A stretch of 64,000 bases of DNA from Mesorhizobium_G sp049840935 (lineage in GTDB: Bacteria > Pseudomonadota > Alphaproteobacteria > Rhizobiales > Rhizobiaceae): the NCBI GenBank assembly GCA_049840935.1, contig JASGJA010000020.1:1-64000 (forward strand). The letters are read 5' to 3'. The notes below the pieces were generated by a model. That model was given only the letters and a program-made list of their open reading frames with translations, ran no database searches and was not told where the DNA came from. Positions 1 to 9,183 of this stretch are shown here, one piece after another. Every line of letters begins with the position of its first letter. The first letter of the stretch is position 1. Both the position numbers and the translations under genes were made by a program.

Positions 1-1110
1 GCTTGCGACGACGTCGATGATGCGGTCCTGCGTCTCGCGGTCGAGATAGGGATGCATAGGCAGGCTGACGACGCGCTGCGAAAGGTCTTCGCTGACCGAG
101 AGGCCCTTGGGATCGCGCGGGAAATCCTTGTATGCCTTCTGCTGGTGCAGCGGCATCGGGTAATAGATCACCGTAGGAACGCCCGCCGTCTTGGCCTTTT
201 CCATCAACGCATCACGTTCAGCCTTGTTAGCCGTCTTGAGCGTGTACTGTGCCCAGACACTGGTCTGCCCATCCGGAATGTAGGGTGTTTCGTAGCGGTT
301 CGAGAGCCCTGCATTGTAGCGCTCGGCCACCTTCTGGCGTGCTTCCAGTTCATCGGCATACACCGCCAGCTTTTCGATCAGGATCGCCGCTTGCAACGTG
401 TCAAGGCGGCTGTTCAGGCCAACGCGGTCATTGAAGTATTTGTGATGACCCTTGCCGTGTACTCGATAGGAATCGAGCAAGGCAGCCAACTCGTCATCAT
501 TCGTAAACGTTGCACCGCCATCGCCATAGCAGCCAAGAGGCTTGGCGGGAAAGAAAGACGTGGTTGCAATATCGCCGATGGAGCCGGTGATTCGGCCATG
601 ATAGCTCGCGCCAAAGCCCTGCGCGCTGTCGCCAACCAGCTTGAGATTGTTTTCGCGGCAAATGGCTTCGATGGTGTTGTAATCGGCAGCAAGGCCAAAC
701 AGGTCGACGGGAATCACCACAGCTGGGCGCAGGCCGTCATCTTTGGTCTGCGCGATTGCGCGCTTCAGGCTCGCAGGGTCCATATTGAAAGTATCGGGTA
801 GTACATCGACAAAAACGGGTGTCGCTCCGACCAAAGGCGCGATTTCCGCCGTGGCCGCAAAGGTGAAGGACGGCACGAAAACCGCATCGCCAACACCGAC
901 GCCGAGCGCCATCAGCGCAAGCTGAAGAGCGTCAGTGCCGTTTGCGCAGGAAAGGCAGTGCTTTACGCCGCAGAATTCGGCGAGCTGCTTTTCAAAACGG
1001 GCGACATCCGGACCCATGACATATTGACCTTCATCCAGCACTCGCGCGATGGCGCGATCCAGTTGTGGGCGAAGCCGGGCCTGCTGTGCAGCCAGATCAA
1101 TGAATTGCAT
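1..1110 (-). CDS. DegT/DnrJ/EryC1/StrS aminotransferase, 3' end outside window
   Basis: This is an open frame on the minus strand from an ATG at 1110 to the window edge (370 codons, no stop), so the C-terminus is missing. The translation begins MQFIDLAAQQARLRPQLD, then has EGQYVMGPDVARFEKQLA and CLSCANGTDALQLAL, the N-terminal signature of PLP-dependent sugar aminotransferases. The Lys of SFFPAKPLGCYGDGG (about residue 185) is the expected PLP lysine, and GDSAQGFGA just before it contains the PLP-contacting Asp. Family members transaminate nucleotide-linked keto-sugars for O-antigen or other surface glycans. No partner glycan genes are in the window, so the exact sugar cannot be named. The family call is secure. 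Confidence 0.9.
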   Translation of the reverse strand, partial: MQFIDLAAQQARLRPQLDRAIARVLDEGQYVMGPDVARFEKQLAEFCGVKHCLSCANGTDALQLALMALGVGVGDAVFVPSFTFAATAEIAPLVGATPVFVDVLPDTFNMDPASLKRAIAQTKDDGLRPAVVIPVDLFGLAADYNTIEAICRENNLKLVGDSAQGFGASYHGRITGSIGDIATTSFFPAKPLGCYGDGGATFTNDDELAALLDSYRVHGKGHHKYFNDRVGLNSRLDTLQAAILIEKLAVYADELEARQKVAERYNAGLSNRYETPYIPDGQTSVWAQYTLKTANKAERDALMEKAKTAGVPTVIYYPMPLHQQKAYKDFPRDPKGLSVSEDLSQRVVSLPMHPYLDRETQDRIIDVVAS

Positions 1111-1299
1111 GGAAGTACCTTCTTACGGTTTTGTGTTTGGCGGCTGTTTATACGGGGAAAGAACCTCACGCAAATCACGTGGTCTTCTGGCTCGTAACCG
1201 TGCGTTATGGTTCGAATGCCGTCAATCCGATGACTTAGAGCGTTTCCAAACGAAAACAATCGTACCAAATTAGCACTTTGTATTTTTGCGACATGGATT

Positions 1300-1416
1300 T
1301 CGCACGCGTACCTTGCGAAACAGAATTCAACACCGCTTGCCACCTTACTCCGCACAACCGTCTCGGCAGGCAGTGTAGGAGCCTACAGGCCGCCACCTGT
1401 AGGCTCCGTTTTTTTT
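1300..1416 (+). ncRNA. Candidate small RNA ending in a strong terminator
   Basis: There is no plus-strand gene between 1111 and the terminator at 1378-1416, yet the terminator is canonical only on the plus strand. A short transcript starting near 1300 would carry a C/U-rich single-stranded stretch (CACCTTACTCCGCACAACCG, about 1339-1358). That is the kind of anti-Shine-Dalgarno seed found in AbcR-type trans-acting RNAs of Hyphomicrobiales. The start is a guess and the family assignment is only a possibility. Confidence 0.35.
1378..1416 (+). terminator. Rho-independent terminator
   Basis: A perfect 12-bp stem (GGAGCCTACAGG, 1378-1389, pairing with 1396-1407) closes a 6-nt loop and is followed by eight T residues at 1409-1416. 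The T-run is on the plus strand only, so it ends rightward transcription. The gene to the left reads leftward and cannot be its source. Confidence 0.85.
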
Positions 1417-2098
1417 GGCAAGCTTGATAAGCTGTCGCCTTTCGCTAAGCGCAGGCATGTTGGCGTCTTCAGTTCTGGTTAATAAAACCTTAATAATGGT
1501 TGACCTGGATCAAGGTAATAATATCAGTGCGCACTTAAATAATTGATGGATATATGGGATAAGGATTGGCTTTGGAGGGCCGTCTTAGCCATCAGATTGT
1601 GTTGGCGAATGTGATTCTCTAGGCAGACTGTCCTGTTACTACATTGAAAATGCTTGGTAATTTCATAGGGTAATTGGGTGGGCAATTATATGGCTCCAGA
1701 TTTGCTACCCCGTAAAATGTCTGAGCGTTGCCGGCCCATCCCGCTGCCTCTCAACTGTCCCGCTACATTAGTGAGCGATAGTTTATTGACATTTTAAATT
1801 CCGCTAATATAAATAACTTTATTAGGTGGGGTTTTGGGTTTGGTTTCTAAGATTGGCTGGCGCTGAGGGAAATTATTCCAGTTCTCGTGACTGAATGTTG
1901 TCGTTGAAGTGGAAGTTTCAAGCGTCTGGTTTTCCGCTGTTGATCGCCTGCGGCGACACGGAAGGCATAGCTAGTCTCGAAAAATGGGGGGGCACAATGT
2001 TTCAAGCGTCCAAGCAAAAAGCGTCTGCACTGCAATTCTTCTTAATTTGAAATCCCGAACGGTTTCCTAGCGGCGTCGAGAACTCTTGGCTGGTAGAG
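1417..2098. other. Non-coding AT-rich intergenic region
   Basis: About 680 bases upstream of the first AraC gene are richer in A and T than the coding regions. They contain only short open frames without family resemblance or a convincing ribosome-binding site. I see no tRNA, insertion sequence or repeat. The segment probably holds the promoter for the rightward regulator genes. Confidence 0.5.
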
Positions 2099-3109
2099 AT
2101 GGAAGAAGCTTGTGAAGATATATTGGGTCGGATCGACTGCGCGAAGTGCGATTTCGCATCAGATGCGCTTTGTTCGATCTTTGCGATAAATGGCCACTTA
2201 TCCAAATATGATATCCAATCCGGTGCGGGGGAGATGACCGGCGGTTCCAGTTCTGTTGAATCGCGGGTTCATAAAATCGCTGGTCTGATTTTCACGGTTA
2301 TTCCCAGCGGTGCCAAGATCTCCAAGGGTCCGCGCGGATACTGCGCCGATGCTGTGCATGATTGGTTGCTGGTCTATCAAAAGGCGAGCATGTCAGACAA
2401 GCGAAGCGAATCAAAATGCGCGATGGCAACCGTCAAATTTCAGTTTGCTTCCGATCTGGAAGCCAACTGGAATCTCGGTGGCGACATGATGATCGTGCAA
2501 TTCCCGCGAGCGACATTCAAAGGGCTGGAGACGCATATCGAAGCAATTTGTGGCGGGGCGGCTGAGTTCGCGGCTAATGCGCTTCTCTCGGCGTATCTTG
2601 AATCTCTGTGGAACTGCCTGGCGAAACTCACCCATAGCGAGCAGTTGATCGTTGAGGCCGTAACCAACAAACTGATCCGCTCCTGCATCATGCGTGCCCA
2701 GGACTCGATAGCGTCCGCCAGCGCTGCAAGCCGGAATAAGCTTGAACTGGCCAAGCAATATATCGATGAGCGAATCACTCAACCGAGCCTGACCGTGGAG
2801 AATGTTCAAAATTGGCTGGGTATTTCGCGCCGACAACTCTACTCATTATTCGAATCTTATGGTGGCGTTGCTCGCTATATAATGAGCCAGCGGTTGAAGC
2901 GTTGCCATGTGGCGATCAATGATCCGGCGGAGCAGCGCCCCATTGGGCGTATTGCCGAACAATACGGTATCGATCCGACGCGTGTCGCCGGTCTCTTTCG
3001 TCAGGAGTTTGGCTACGGACCAGATCAGGCGCGTTCGGGCGTGCAATATGGTCAGGCAAGGGGTACCCTTGAAGGTGACGCCGCCGAAAACGTGGTGCGT
3101 GCCGCATAA
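2099..3109 (+). CDS. AraC-family transcriptional regulator
   Basis: This 336-residue protein has an AraC/XylS-type DNA-binding domain at its C-terminus (about residues 220-320). The first helix-turn-helix is around VQNWLGISRRQLYSLFE and the second around IGRIAEQYGIDPTRVAGLF, followed by the usual RQEFGYGPDQAR ending. The N-terminal 200 residues show only weak likeness to the AraC ligand-binding (cupin-like) domain. The stop codon overlaps the start of the next gene, another AraC-type regulator of similar architecture, so the two are probably co-transcribed and arose by duplication. The target and inducer are unknown. The ATG at 2099 is the first in frame but later starts are possible. Confidence 0.8.
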   Translation: MEEACEDILGRIDCAKCDFASDALCSIFAINGHLSKYDIQSGAGEMTGGSSSVESRVHKIAGLIFTVIPSGAKISKGPRGYCADAVHDWLLVYQKASMSDKRSESKCAMATVKFQFASDLEANWNLGGDMMIVQFPRATFKGLETHIEAICGGAAEFAANALLSAYLESLWNCLAKLTHSEQLIVEAVTNKLIRSCIMRAQDSIASASAASRNKLELAKQYIDERITQPSLTVENVQNWLGISRRQLYSLFESYGGVARYIMSQRLKRCHVAINDPAEQRPIGRIAEQYGIDPTRVAGLFRQEFGYGPDQARSGVQYGQARGTLEGDAAENVVRAA

Positions 3110-4203
3110 TGCGCACCGAGGTGAGCGAATCGACAAGCCAATGCTTTTTCGCAAACCAGAGATATAGATATGTCGACGGTTTTGTTCGTGAAGATCGCGT
3201 AGACACGCGGACCGTGCCGGATGATCAGAAATTTGCCTTCTGGCACGACAATATCAAGAATATTGCTGATGTTTCGCTATCAGACGCAACGGGGTCGGGT
3301 CGGGATTTTCGCGCAGACGCACGCGGATATGATCTCGGAAAGATGGCCGTATTAAACCTGAGGACCGATGCGTTTGAATTCCGGCGCGACGCCGATCTCA
3401 TCAAGCATAGCGGACTGGACCATTGGGTGCTGACCTATCGCAGCCTTGGGCACACGGTGAGCCGCTGCGGTGAGCGCGTTTTGCATGTCGAGCCCAAATC
3501 GCTCTGGTTAAATTCGCTGGCGTATCCTTCAGACGGGCGCATCGGTGAAGGAAGTACAATTTCTTTGTTTATCGAGCGCGACCATTTGCTGCCGATTGCA
3601 AATCAATTGGATCGGCTAAATCATACAATTCTTCACGGCATTACCGCGCAAATCGCGGTTCAGTTTCTGATTTCGATGGTGCGGTTGTTGCCGTCCACAC
3701 CCATCGGTGACATCCCGATTTTTGTCGAAACAGCCTTTATCATAATGAGGGGTTTCGCGGAACACGAGGGGCCTGCGGATTGCCCTCTTTCGCGTCCGCT
3801 TATGGTCGTGCGACTGGAAATGGTGAAACGCTATATTCAGGAAAACCTGACATCCGACCGGTTAGAACCAGACGATATTTGTCTCGCGATGAAACTGTCC
3901 CGCCGGCAGCTTTATTATCTGTTCGAGGAAATCGGGGGCGTGAGCGCTTATGTGCGATCCCATCGGCTGGCGGCGGTGCATGCAGCAATTTCCGATCCGA
4001 CAGAGACGCGGCCAATTCACGTTCTGGCGGCTTGGTTCGGATTTCATGATCCGGCACTGTTCAGCCGACAGTTTAAATCGCAGTTTGGCTATAGTCCCAA
4101 AGATGCTCGTGAAGGGAAATATTTCGAATATTTGCCTCTGGCACAGCCGCCGCGATCAATATGGGAATGGCTCGGACAAGTTCGCGACACCCAAGAAATA
4201 TAA
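3109..4203 (+). CDS. AraC-family transcriptional regulator, tandem paralogue
   Basis: This 364-residue protein starts at an ATG that overlaps the preceding TAA by one base, so it is translationally coupled. The N-terminal part (DQKFAFWHDNIKN, then a beta-rich segment through about residue 200) resembles the AraC-binding-like domain of the ring-substrate regulator type. The C-terminus has two helix-turn-helix units: ICLAMKLSRRQLYYLFEE near residue 255, and LAAWFGFHDPALFSRQFKSQ near 310, followed by FGYSPKDAR. It resembles the upstream gene in architecture and helix sequence but the two have diverged strongly. No metabolic gene follows on the same strand to reveal its target. Confidence 0.85.
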   Translation: MRTEVSESTSQCFFANQRYRYVDGFVREDRVDTRTVPDDQKFAFWHDNIKNIADVSLSDATGSGRDFRADARGYDLGKMAVLNLRTDAFEFRRDADLIKHSGLDHWVLTYRSLGHTVSRCGERVLHVEPKSLWLNSLAYPSDGRIGEGSTISLFIERDHLLPIANQLDRLNHTILHGITAQIAVQFLISMVRLLPSTPIGDIPIFVETAFIIMRGFAEHEGPADCPLSRPLMVVRLEMVKRYIQENLTSDRLEPDDICLAMKLSRRQLYYLFEEIGGVSAYVRSHRLAAVHAAISDPTETRPIHVLAAWFGFHDPALFSRQFKSQFGYSPKDAREGKYFEYLPLAQPPRSIWEWLGQVRDTQEI

Positions 4204-4298
4204 CCAAAACATGAGGAATTCAGATGGTTAAATATCCCTTGACTTATTATTTCATACATTAGTAATATCAAATAACAGTTTTAAAGGGATGCATTCTC

Positions 4299-4772
4299 GT
4301 GCTTGCAAGAGATTCCCAGTTCGACGGCCCCGCATCGGTTTCGCTAATATCGGAAGCTCGGCCTAGTAACTTCGTTGAAGATTTGGCCTTTGCAGTCAAT
4401 GTTCAGTTTGTCCGTGTTCCGGGTAGACATGAACGTTTGGCAGTAATTCCAGAACGCGAATATGAATTGATGCTTTCGGTGTTGCGCCATAAGCAGTCTT
4501 CCAACTGGCGCGAGCCATTGACTCAGCAAATACCAGAAGAAGCGGCCAGCGCTATTCGACGTGGCGAATCCCCCGTTCGGGCGCTGCGGAAAGCCAGAGG
4601 GCTTAAAGCGGCCGAATTGGCGCGACTGGTTGGGCTTACGCCGAGCATGTTGTCTCAGATGGAGACGACCGGACGAAGCGGATCGGTGGCAACATTATAT
4701 CGTCTTTCATTGGCGTTGAGTGTTCCAATGGAAGCGCTTCTGTCTGGACCCGAGATTGAAAAAGTCTCGTAA
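4299..4772 (+). CDS. XRE-type helix-turn-helix regulator
   Basis: This 157-residue protein begins at a GTG preceded by AAAGGGA. Residues 90-150 form a Cro/C1-type helix-turn-helix: ALRKARGLKAAELARLVG, then LTPSMLSQMETTGRSGS and ATLYRLSLALSVPMEALL. The first 80 residues contain VQFVRVPGRHERLAVIPERE, like the short beta-strand region of antitoxin-like regulators in which a DNA-binding domain follows a small dimerisation or toxin-binding segment. No toxin gene lies beside it, so a stand-alone regulator is likelier. An alternative ATG at 4289 is in another frame. Confidence 0.7.
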   Translation: MLARDSQFDGPASVSLISEARPSNFVEDLAFAVNVQFVRVPGRHERLAVIPEREYELMLSVLRHKQSSNWREPLTQQIPEEAASAIRRGESPVRALRKARGLKAAELARLVGLTPSMLSQMETTGRSGSVATLYRLSLALSVPMEALLSGPEIEKVS

Positions 4773-4954
4773 AAACAATGGGGAATGGTAATCGAGTAAC
4801 TGTAGGGCGTCGATATCGCAGATGCGTGGAGCGCATCGCTCAAATTTTATGTGATGTCGAAGAAGTTCTGTAAAGAGTTGATGTTAGAAACTGCTCATAT
4901 GTGAAGTCGTGGCGGCGATCTCATAAGTTTTGTCAACTTGGAGTTCTGCCGACT

Positions 4955-5248
4955 ATGGTTTCATCGGGGCATCATTTCCCACAGCGGCTACATCCCAAAC
5001 TGCGCCAATTGGAGCATCAATTTCGCGATCTTCTGGCACGGCCCTTCGACCCAGACACATTGGCCCGACTGATGAAGATGGAAGTCGAAACCGCGTTTCC
5101 CGGCCTCAATTCACGTGATCAGGAACAGATCGTTGATATCGTTCTTGAGCATATGCAATTCGACAAATCGCGTGGCGTAAAGTCTGCGGCAGTGCATCAG
5201 TCAAATGTGATCCAGTTTCCTGTTATCGGCAGGGCCGTGAATCAATAG
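4955..5248 (+). CDS. Conserved small hypothetical protein
   Basis: I do not recognise this protein. From the ATG at 4955 it has 97 residues and is rich in charged and helical sequence (HPKLRQLEHQFRDLLARPFD, MKMEVETAFPGLNSRDQEQI), with no signal peptide or membrane segment. The frame stays open upstream to an ATG at 4901, but the added residues look atypical. The gene follows the XRE regulator with a gap of about 180 bases and converges on the GMC oxidoreductase gene. Confidence 0.5.
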   Translation: MVSSGHHFPQRLHPKLRQLEHQFRDLLARPFDPDTLARLMKMEVETAFPGLNSRDQEQIVDIVLEHMQFDKSRGVKSAAVHQSNVIQFPVIGRAVNQ

Positions 5249-5271
5249 ACAAATATTGAGTCCAGCCATTG

Positions 5272-6908
5272 TTAAGCGGCGGCTGAATTATTTCCCTGAA
5301 AGACTGCCGGAGGAAGGGGCGCGACACCCAAAATGAGGTCCGCGCCCTTTTCGCCAACCATTATGGTTGGAGCGTTGGTGTTGCTCGACGGTACGCGCGG
5401 CATAACGGAAGCATCGCAAACGCGCAGGTTTTCAATGCCGCGCAGCTTGAGATCGGGCGTGACGACCGACATAGAGTCATGACCCATTTTGCACGTGCCG
5501 ACAGGGTGGTGATCTGTCTTTGAAGTACGGCAAGCGTAGCCGAACAAGTCATCATCGCTTTGCAATTTAGTCGCCGGGCAAAACCTCGCGCATGACATAA
5601 CGGGCGAGTGATTTCTGCTTCATTATCTCGCGCGCGATCCGCAGGCCCTTGATGGACATGTCGCGGTCGTATGGGTCGGCCCAATAGTTCGGGTCGATGA
5701 GCGGCATGGCGGAGGGGTCTGCACTTTGCAAGCGCACCGTCCCGCGCGAACGTGGCCGCAGGAATGCCGAATTGAGCGTTACGCCGGGATTATTCAACTT
5801 TTCCACGCCCGCCTCGATGCCTGAACCAAGGCCGAGGTGGAACTGGATATCCGGTTGGTCGGCGGTGGGGTCGGCATACCAGAAACCGCCCGTTTCAAAG
5901 AGGCTGGACGCTGCCGGACCCTTTTTGAGCAGGATGTATTGAAGGCCCGCCCAAACGGTGCGGTGAAGCTTTGCGTAGCTGTCGTAGGTGTAGTCGCCGC
6001 TGCATTCGGCGATGACGAAAAGGTCCAGATGGTCCTGCATGTTGGAACCGACGCCCGGAAGGTCGTGTACCGGATTTACACCGACAGATTTCAGATGATC
6101 GGCGGGGCCGATACCCGATTGCATGAGCAGTTTGGGCGAGCCGATCGCGCCGCATGAAACGATCACTTCGCGTTCGGCACGCAGAATTGTGCGGCTGACC
6201 GCCGGGACGGTCAACGATCTCGACGCCGACTGCCTTGTTGTTCTCGACGACGATGCGCGTGACAAGGACGTCGGGTCGGATCGTCAGGTTGGGTCGGTTG
6301 CGGATGGGGTTGAGATAGGCAACGGCAGCGGATGAACGCCGCGCATTCTTCTGCGTCAACTGGTAGTAGCCAAGCCCTTCCTGCCGCGCGCCGTTGAAAT
6401 CAGGATTAAAGGGAATGCCCATTTCCTGCCCTGCCTGAAAATAGGCTTCGCAAATGGGCAGGGGCGAAATCGGGTTGGAAACGCCGAGTGGCCCGCCGTA
6501 GGAGTGGTAGTCGTTGGCGTAACGCTGATTGTCCTCTGCGCGTTTGAAATAGGGCAGCACTTCGCGATAGGACCAGCCTTCGCAGCCTTCGTCCTTAGCC
6601 CAGCTGTCGTAATCCTTTGCGTTACCGCGTGTGTAAATCTGCGCGTTGATGGACGAGCCGCCGCCGATAACCTTGGCTTGGGTGTACCAGAACACGCGGT
6701 CTTTCATGTGCCTTTGCGGCACGGTCGACCAGCCCCATGAGGCGATGCCCTTGGTCATCTTGGCGAAGCCTGCGGGCATGTGAATCAACGGATGCCAATC
6801 CTTGCCGCCAGCTTCCAGCAGAAGCACGGAGTTGGCAGGGTCTTCAGAAAGCCGGTTTGCCAATACGCAACCAGCAGGGCCAGCGCCGATTATGATAAAA
6901 TCCGTCAT
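5272..6908 (-). pseudogene. GMC-family FAD oxidoreductase, two frameshifts
   Basis: Joining three frames gives a 544-residue glucose-methanol-choline oxidoreductase of normal length, similar to choline/alcohol dehydrogenases. The start is MTDFIIIGAGPAGCVLANRL at 6908 (FAD Rossmann motif), followed by the GMC signature around KVIGGGSSINAQIYTRGN. The C-terminus has the catalytic region HPVGTCKMG and a distal PRVPSSNTNAPTIMVGEK. One extra base near 6204-6206 and one at 5569 (which creates a TAA) break the frame, and removing both restores it exactly. It is the last gene of the LacI-led operon, 14 bases after the SDR gene. It would oxidise an alcohol or sugar hydroxyl, but the substrate is unknown. 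Consensus error is as likely as real inactivation. Confidence 0.85.
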
Positions 6909-6921
6909 GGTCTTTCCATAG

Positions 6922-7683
6922 TCACAAGCGCGGCACGGAAAGCGCGCCATCGAGGTTGAGCACAGAGCCAGTGGCAAAGCCGAGCGTGCCGCCTGCCAGA
7001 GCAGCGACTGCAGCGCCGATGTCTGCGGCTTCACCCCAACGGCTGGCAGGGACAAAGCCCTCGGCGATGAGCTTGTCGTATTTGGCGGCAGCGCCTGCCG
7101 TCATGTCTGTGCGGATAATGCCGGGACGTACTTCGAACACGCCGACATTTTCCGGCGCGAGTCGGATGGCAAGGTTCTTGACCCACATGGAAAGTGCGGC
7201 TTTTGAGATGCAATAATCGCTGCGTTCAGGCGATGCCATCTCGGCGCTGACTGAGGTAACGGTGATGATGCTGCGTGCGTGATCTGCGGGTTGCGCGAGC
7301 ATCTGGCGCAGGGCGGCAAGGGTGAGGAACACCGTGCCGCGCAGGTTGATGTTCATCACCTTGTCGAAGTTTTCGGGCTGAAGGCCAAGCAAGTCGCCGC
7401 GAACCGGTGCGCCAATGCCTGCATTGTTGACTAAACAGGCAATCGGGCCGAGGCGCTCTGTGCAGGTCGCTGCCAGTGCTTCGTGAGCGTCGAGATCGGA
7501 AATGTCAGCCTGACGGTAGAGCAGCGAGGCTCCGGCATCCTCGATCCGATGTGTGAGTTCAGACGATGGCTGCGCGGCAAGGTCTGCAACGAACAGGTCG
7601 AAACCTTGCTGTGCGAGCGCTTCGGCGCAAGCAAGGCCGATGCCGCGCGACGCGCCTGTGACGAATGCGACCGGGCGGCTCAT
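6922..7683 (-). CDS. Short-chain dehydrogenase/reductase
   Basis: This 253-residue classical SDR starts at MSRPVAFVTGASRGIGLACA. It has the cofactor motif TGASRGIG, the NNAG motif (LVNNAGIGAP, near residue 90), a catalytic Ser in ITVTSVSAE and the YCISKAAL active-site Tyr/Lys pair near 155. The frame is open further upstream, but the ATG at 7683 overlaps the stop of the preceding GMC gene by four bases and gives the normal family length. It probably interconverts a hydroxyl and a ketone of the operon's substrate with NAD(P)H. Confidence 0.88.
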   Translation of the reverse strand: MSRPVAFVTGASRGIGLACAEALAQQGFDLFVADLAAQPSSELTHRIEDAGASLLYRQADISDLDAHEALAATCTERLGPIACLVNNAGIGAPVRGDLLGLQPENFDKVMNINLRGTVFLTLAALRQMLAQPADHARSIITVTSVSAEMASPERSDYCISKAALSMWVKNLAIRLAPENVGVFEVRPGIIRTDMTAGAAAKYDKLIAEGFVPASRWGEAADIGAAVAALAGGTLGFATGSVLNLDGALSVPRL

Positions 7684-9183
7684 GGGGCAAGCTCCGTTTT
7701 GCGTATGTAATCGGCGACGCGCAATGCCTGCGCCGCCACTGTCAGAGACGGATTGACCGCCGCCGATGTCGGGAGGAAGCCAGCGTCGACTATGAACAGG
7801 TTGCGATGATCGTAGCTGCGGCACCAAGGGTCAGAAACGTAATACGCGGGATCGGTGCCGATGCGCGTCGTGCCGCACTGGTGCGAGGGCAGGCGACCGT
7901 CAACAAGCTGGCTAAGCAGGATCGGATAACCCGCGGCGCGCATCCGCTCCTTCACGCGCGCGACGAGCATTTCATGCGCTTTCATGTTGGAAAAGCGCCA
8001 TTCGAGGATGACTTGCTGTCCGTCGAGCCGCACGCGGCTTTCCTTGCGTGGCAGGTCTTCGGACACGAGATACCAGTCAACCGCGCGGCGGCTTAGCATG
8101 TTCAGCGCAAATTCCGGTATGGCGCGCAACCGGCTTTTCAGGATCGGCGCGGTGACGCGGCCGAGCAGTTGCACCTGCCCAAGAGGCCCCGAACCGTTGC
8201 CATCATCGAAGTAAAAATCGTTGAAGTGCAGCGTCTTTTGATAGACGGAATCATTGACCGTTCGGGGGTCTACCGCGAGCATGAAGGTCGCGTTGTGGTT
8301 CATGAAATTGCGACCCACCTGATCCGAACTGTTGGCTAGGCCGTTCGGATTGCGCCCATCGGCCGAACTTAGCAAAAGCGTGGCGGAACGGATCGCGCCC
8401 GCTGACAGGATGACCAACTTGGGAGAGAGGCGCTTCTCTTCGCCTCCGTGACGATAGACGATAGCGGAGACGCGATTTTTCGTGTCGGTTTCCAATCGCA
8501 AGACTTCTGCGCTGGTTTCAAGGCGAATGTCGGGGTCCGTCAGGGCCGCGGCCAGTCCGCAGCTTTCGGCGTCCATCTTGCCTGTCAGCGTGTCGGGATA
8601 AGCGTCGAACGGCGTGGGCGCACGCGCCAGCCAGCGGTCGATATCGACGCCGAGCGGCAGGCTGGCGGGATGCAGCCCGACTGCCTTCAACCGCGCGCGC
8701 ACTGCCGCAATGGCGGGTTCGTCCGGCACGGGTGAGTGCGGATAGGTGACGGAATGGTGTGGCTCCGTCGGGTCTTCCGTTGTGGTGCCGCGCACCTGAT
8801 AAAGCTGCTCGGCGCGCGAATACCACGGCTCCAGTTCTTCATAAGGAAACGGCCATGCGGGGGAGACGCCGCCGCCCGGAAATTCAAGTTCTGCAGAAAT
8901 CCTCGCGGCGGTAGCGGAACAGCACTGCGCCATAGAACTTCGTGTTGCCGCCGACGACATGATAATTGCCGGGGTTGAAGCTTTTGCCGTCGGCGTCGAG
9001 CCACATTTCCTTCGGCCTGAAATGGCCGCGCTGGAAGATGGCACGCGCGTCGCGTGTTTCCGGCGTGTCGAGCAGGCGCTCGCCTTTTTCGAGGATGAGC
9101 ACTTTCGCGCCCGATCCAGCAAGACCGCTGGCGATGGTAGCACCGCCCATGCCAGAGCCGATGATGACAATATCCGGGTTCAT
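7680..9183 (-). pseudogene. GMC-family oxidoreductase, one frameshift
   Basis: The N-terminal frame (MNPDIVIIGSGMGGATIASG, start 9183) carries the FAD-binding motif and stops early at 8884. A second frame continues with AELEFPGGGVSPAWPFPYEE and runs to 7680. Removing one extra base at 8895 joins them into a 500-residue protein. The C-terminal HQCGTTRIGTDP and DAGFLPTSAAVNPSLT match the substrate-binding end of GMC dehydrogenases of the gluconate/sorbose dehydrogenase kind rather than the choline dehydrogenase kind. It starts at the stop of the ABC ATPase gene and overlaps the SDR gene by four bases. It is the second GMC enzyme of the operon, so two hydroxyls or two related substrates may be oxidised. 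Confidence 0.85.
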
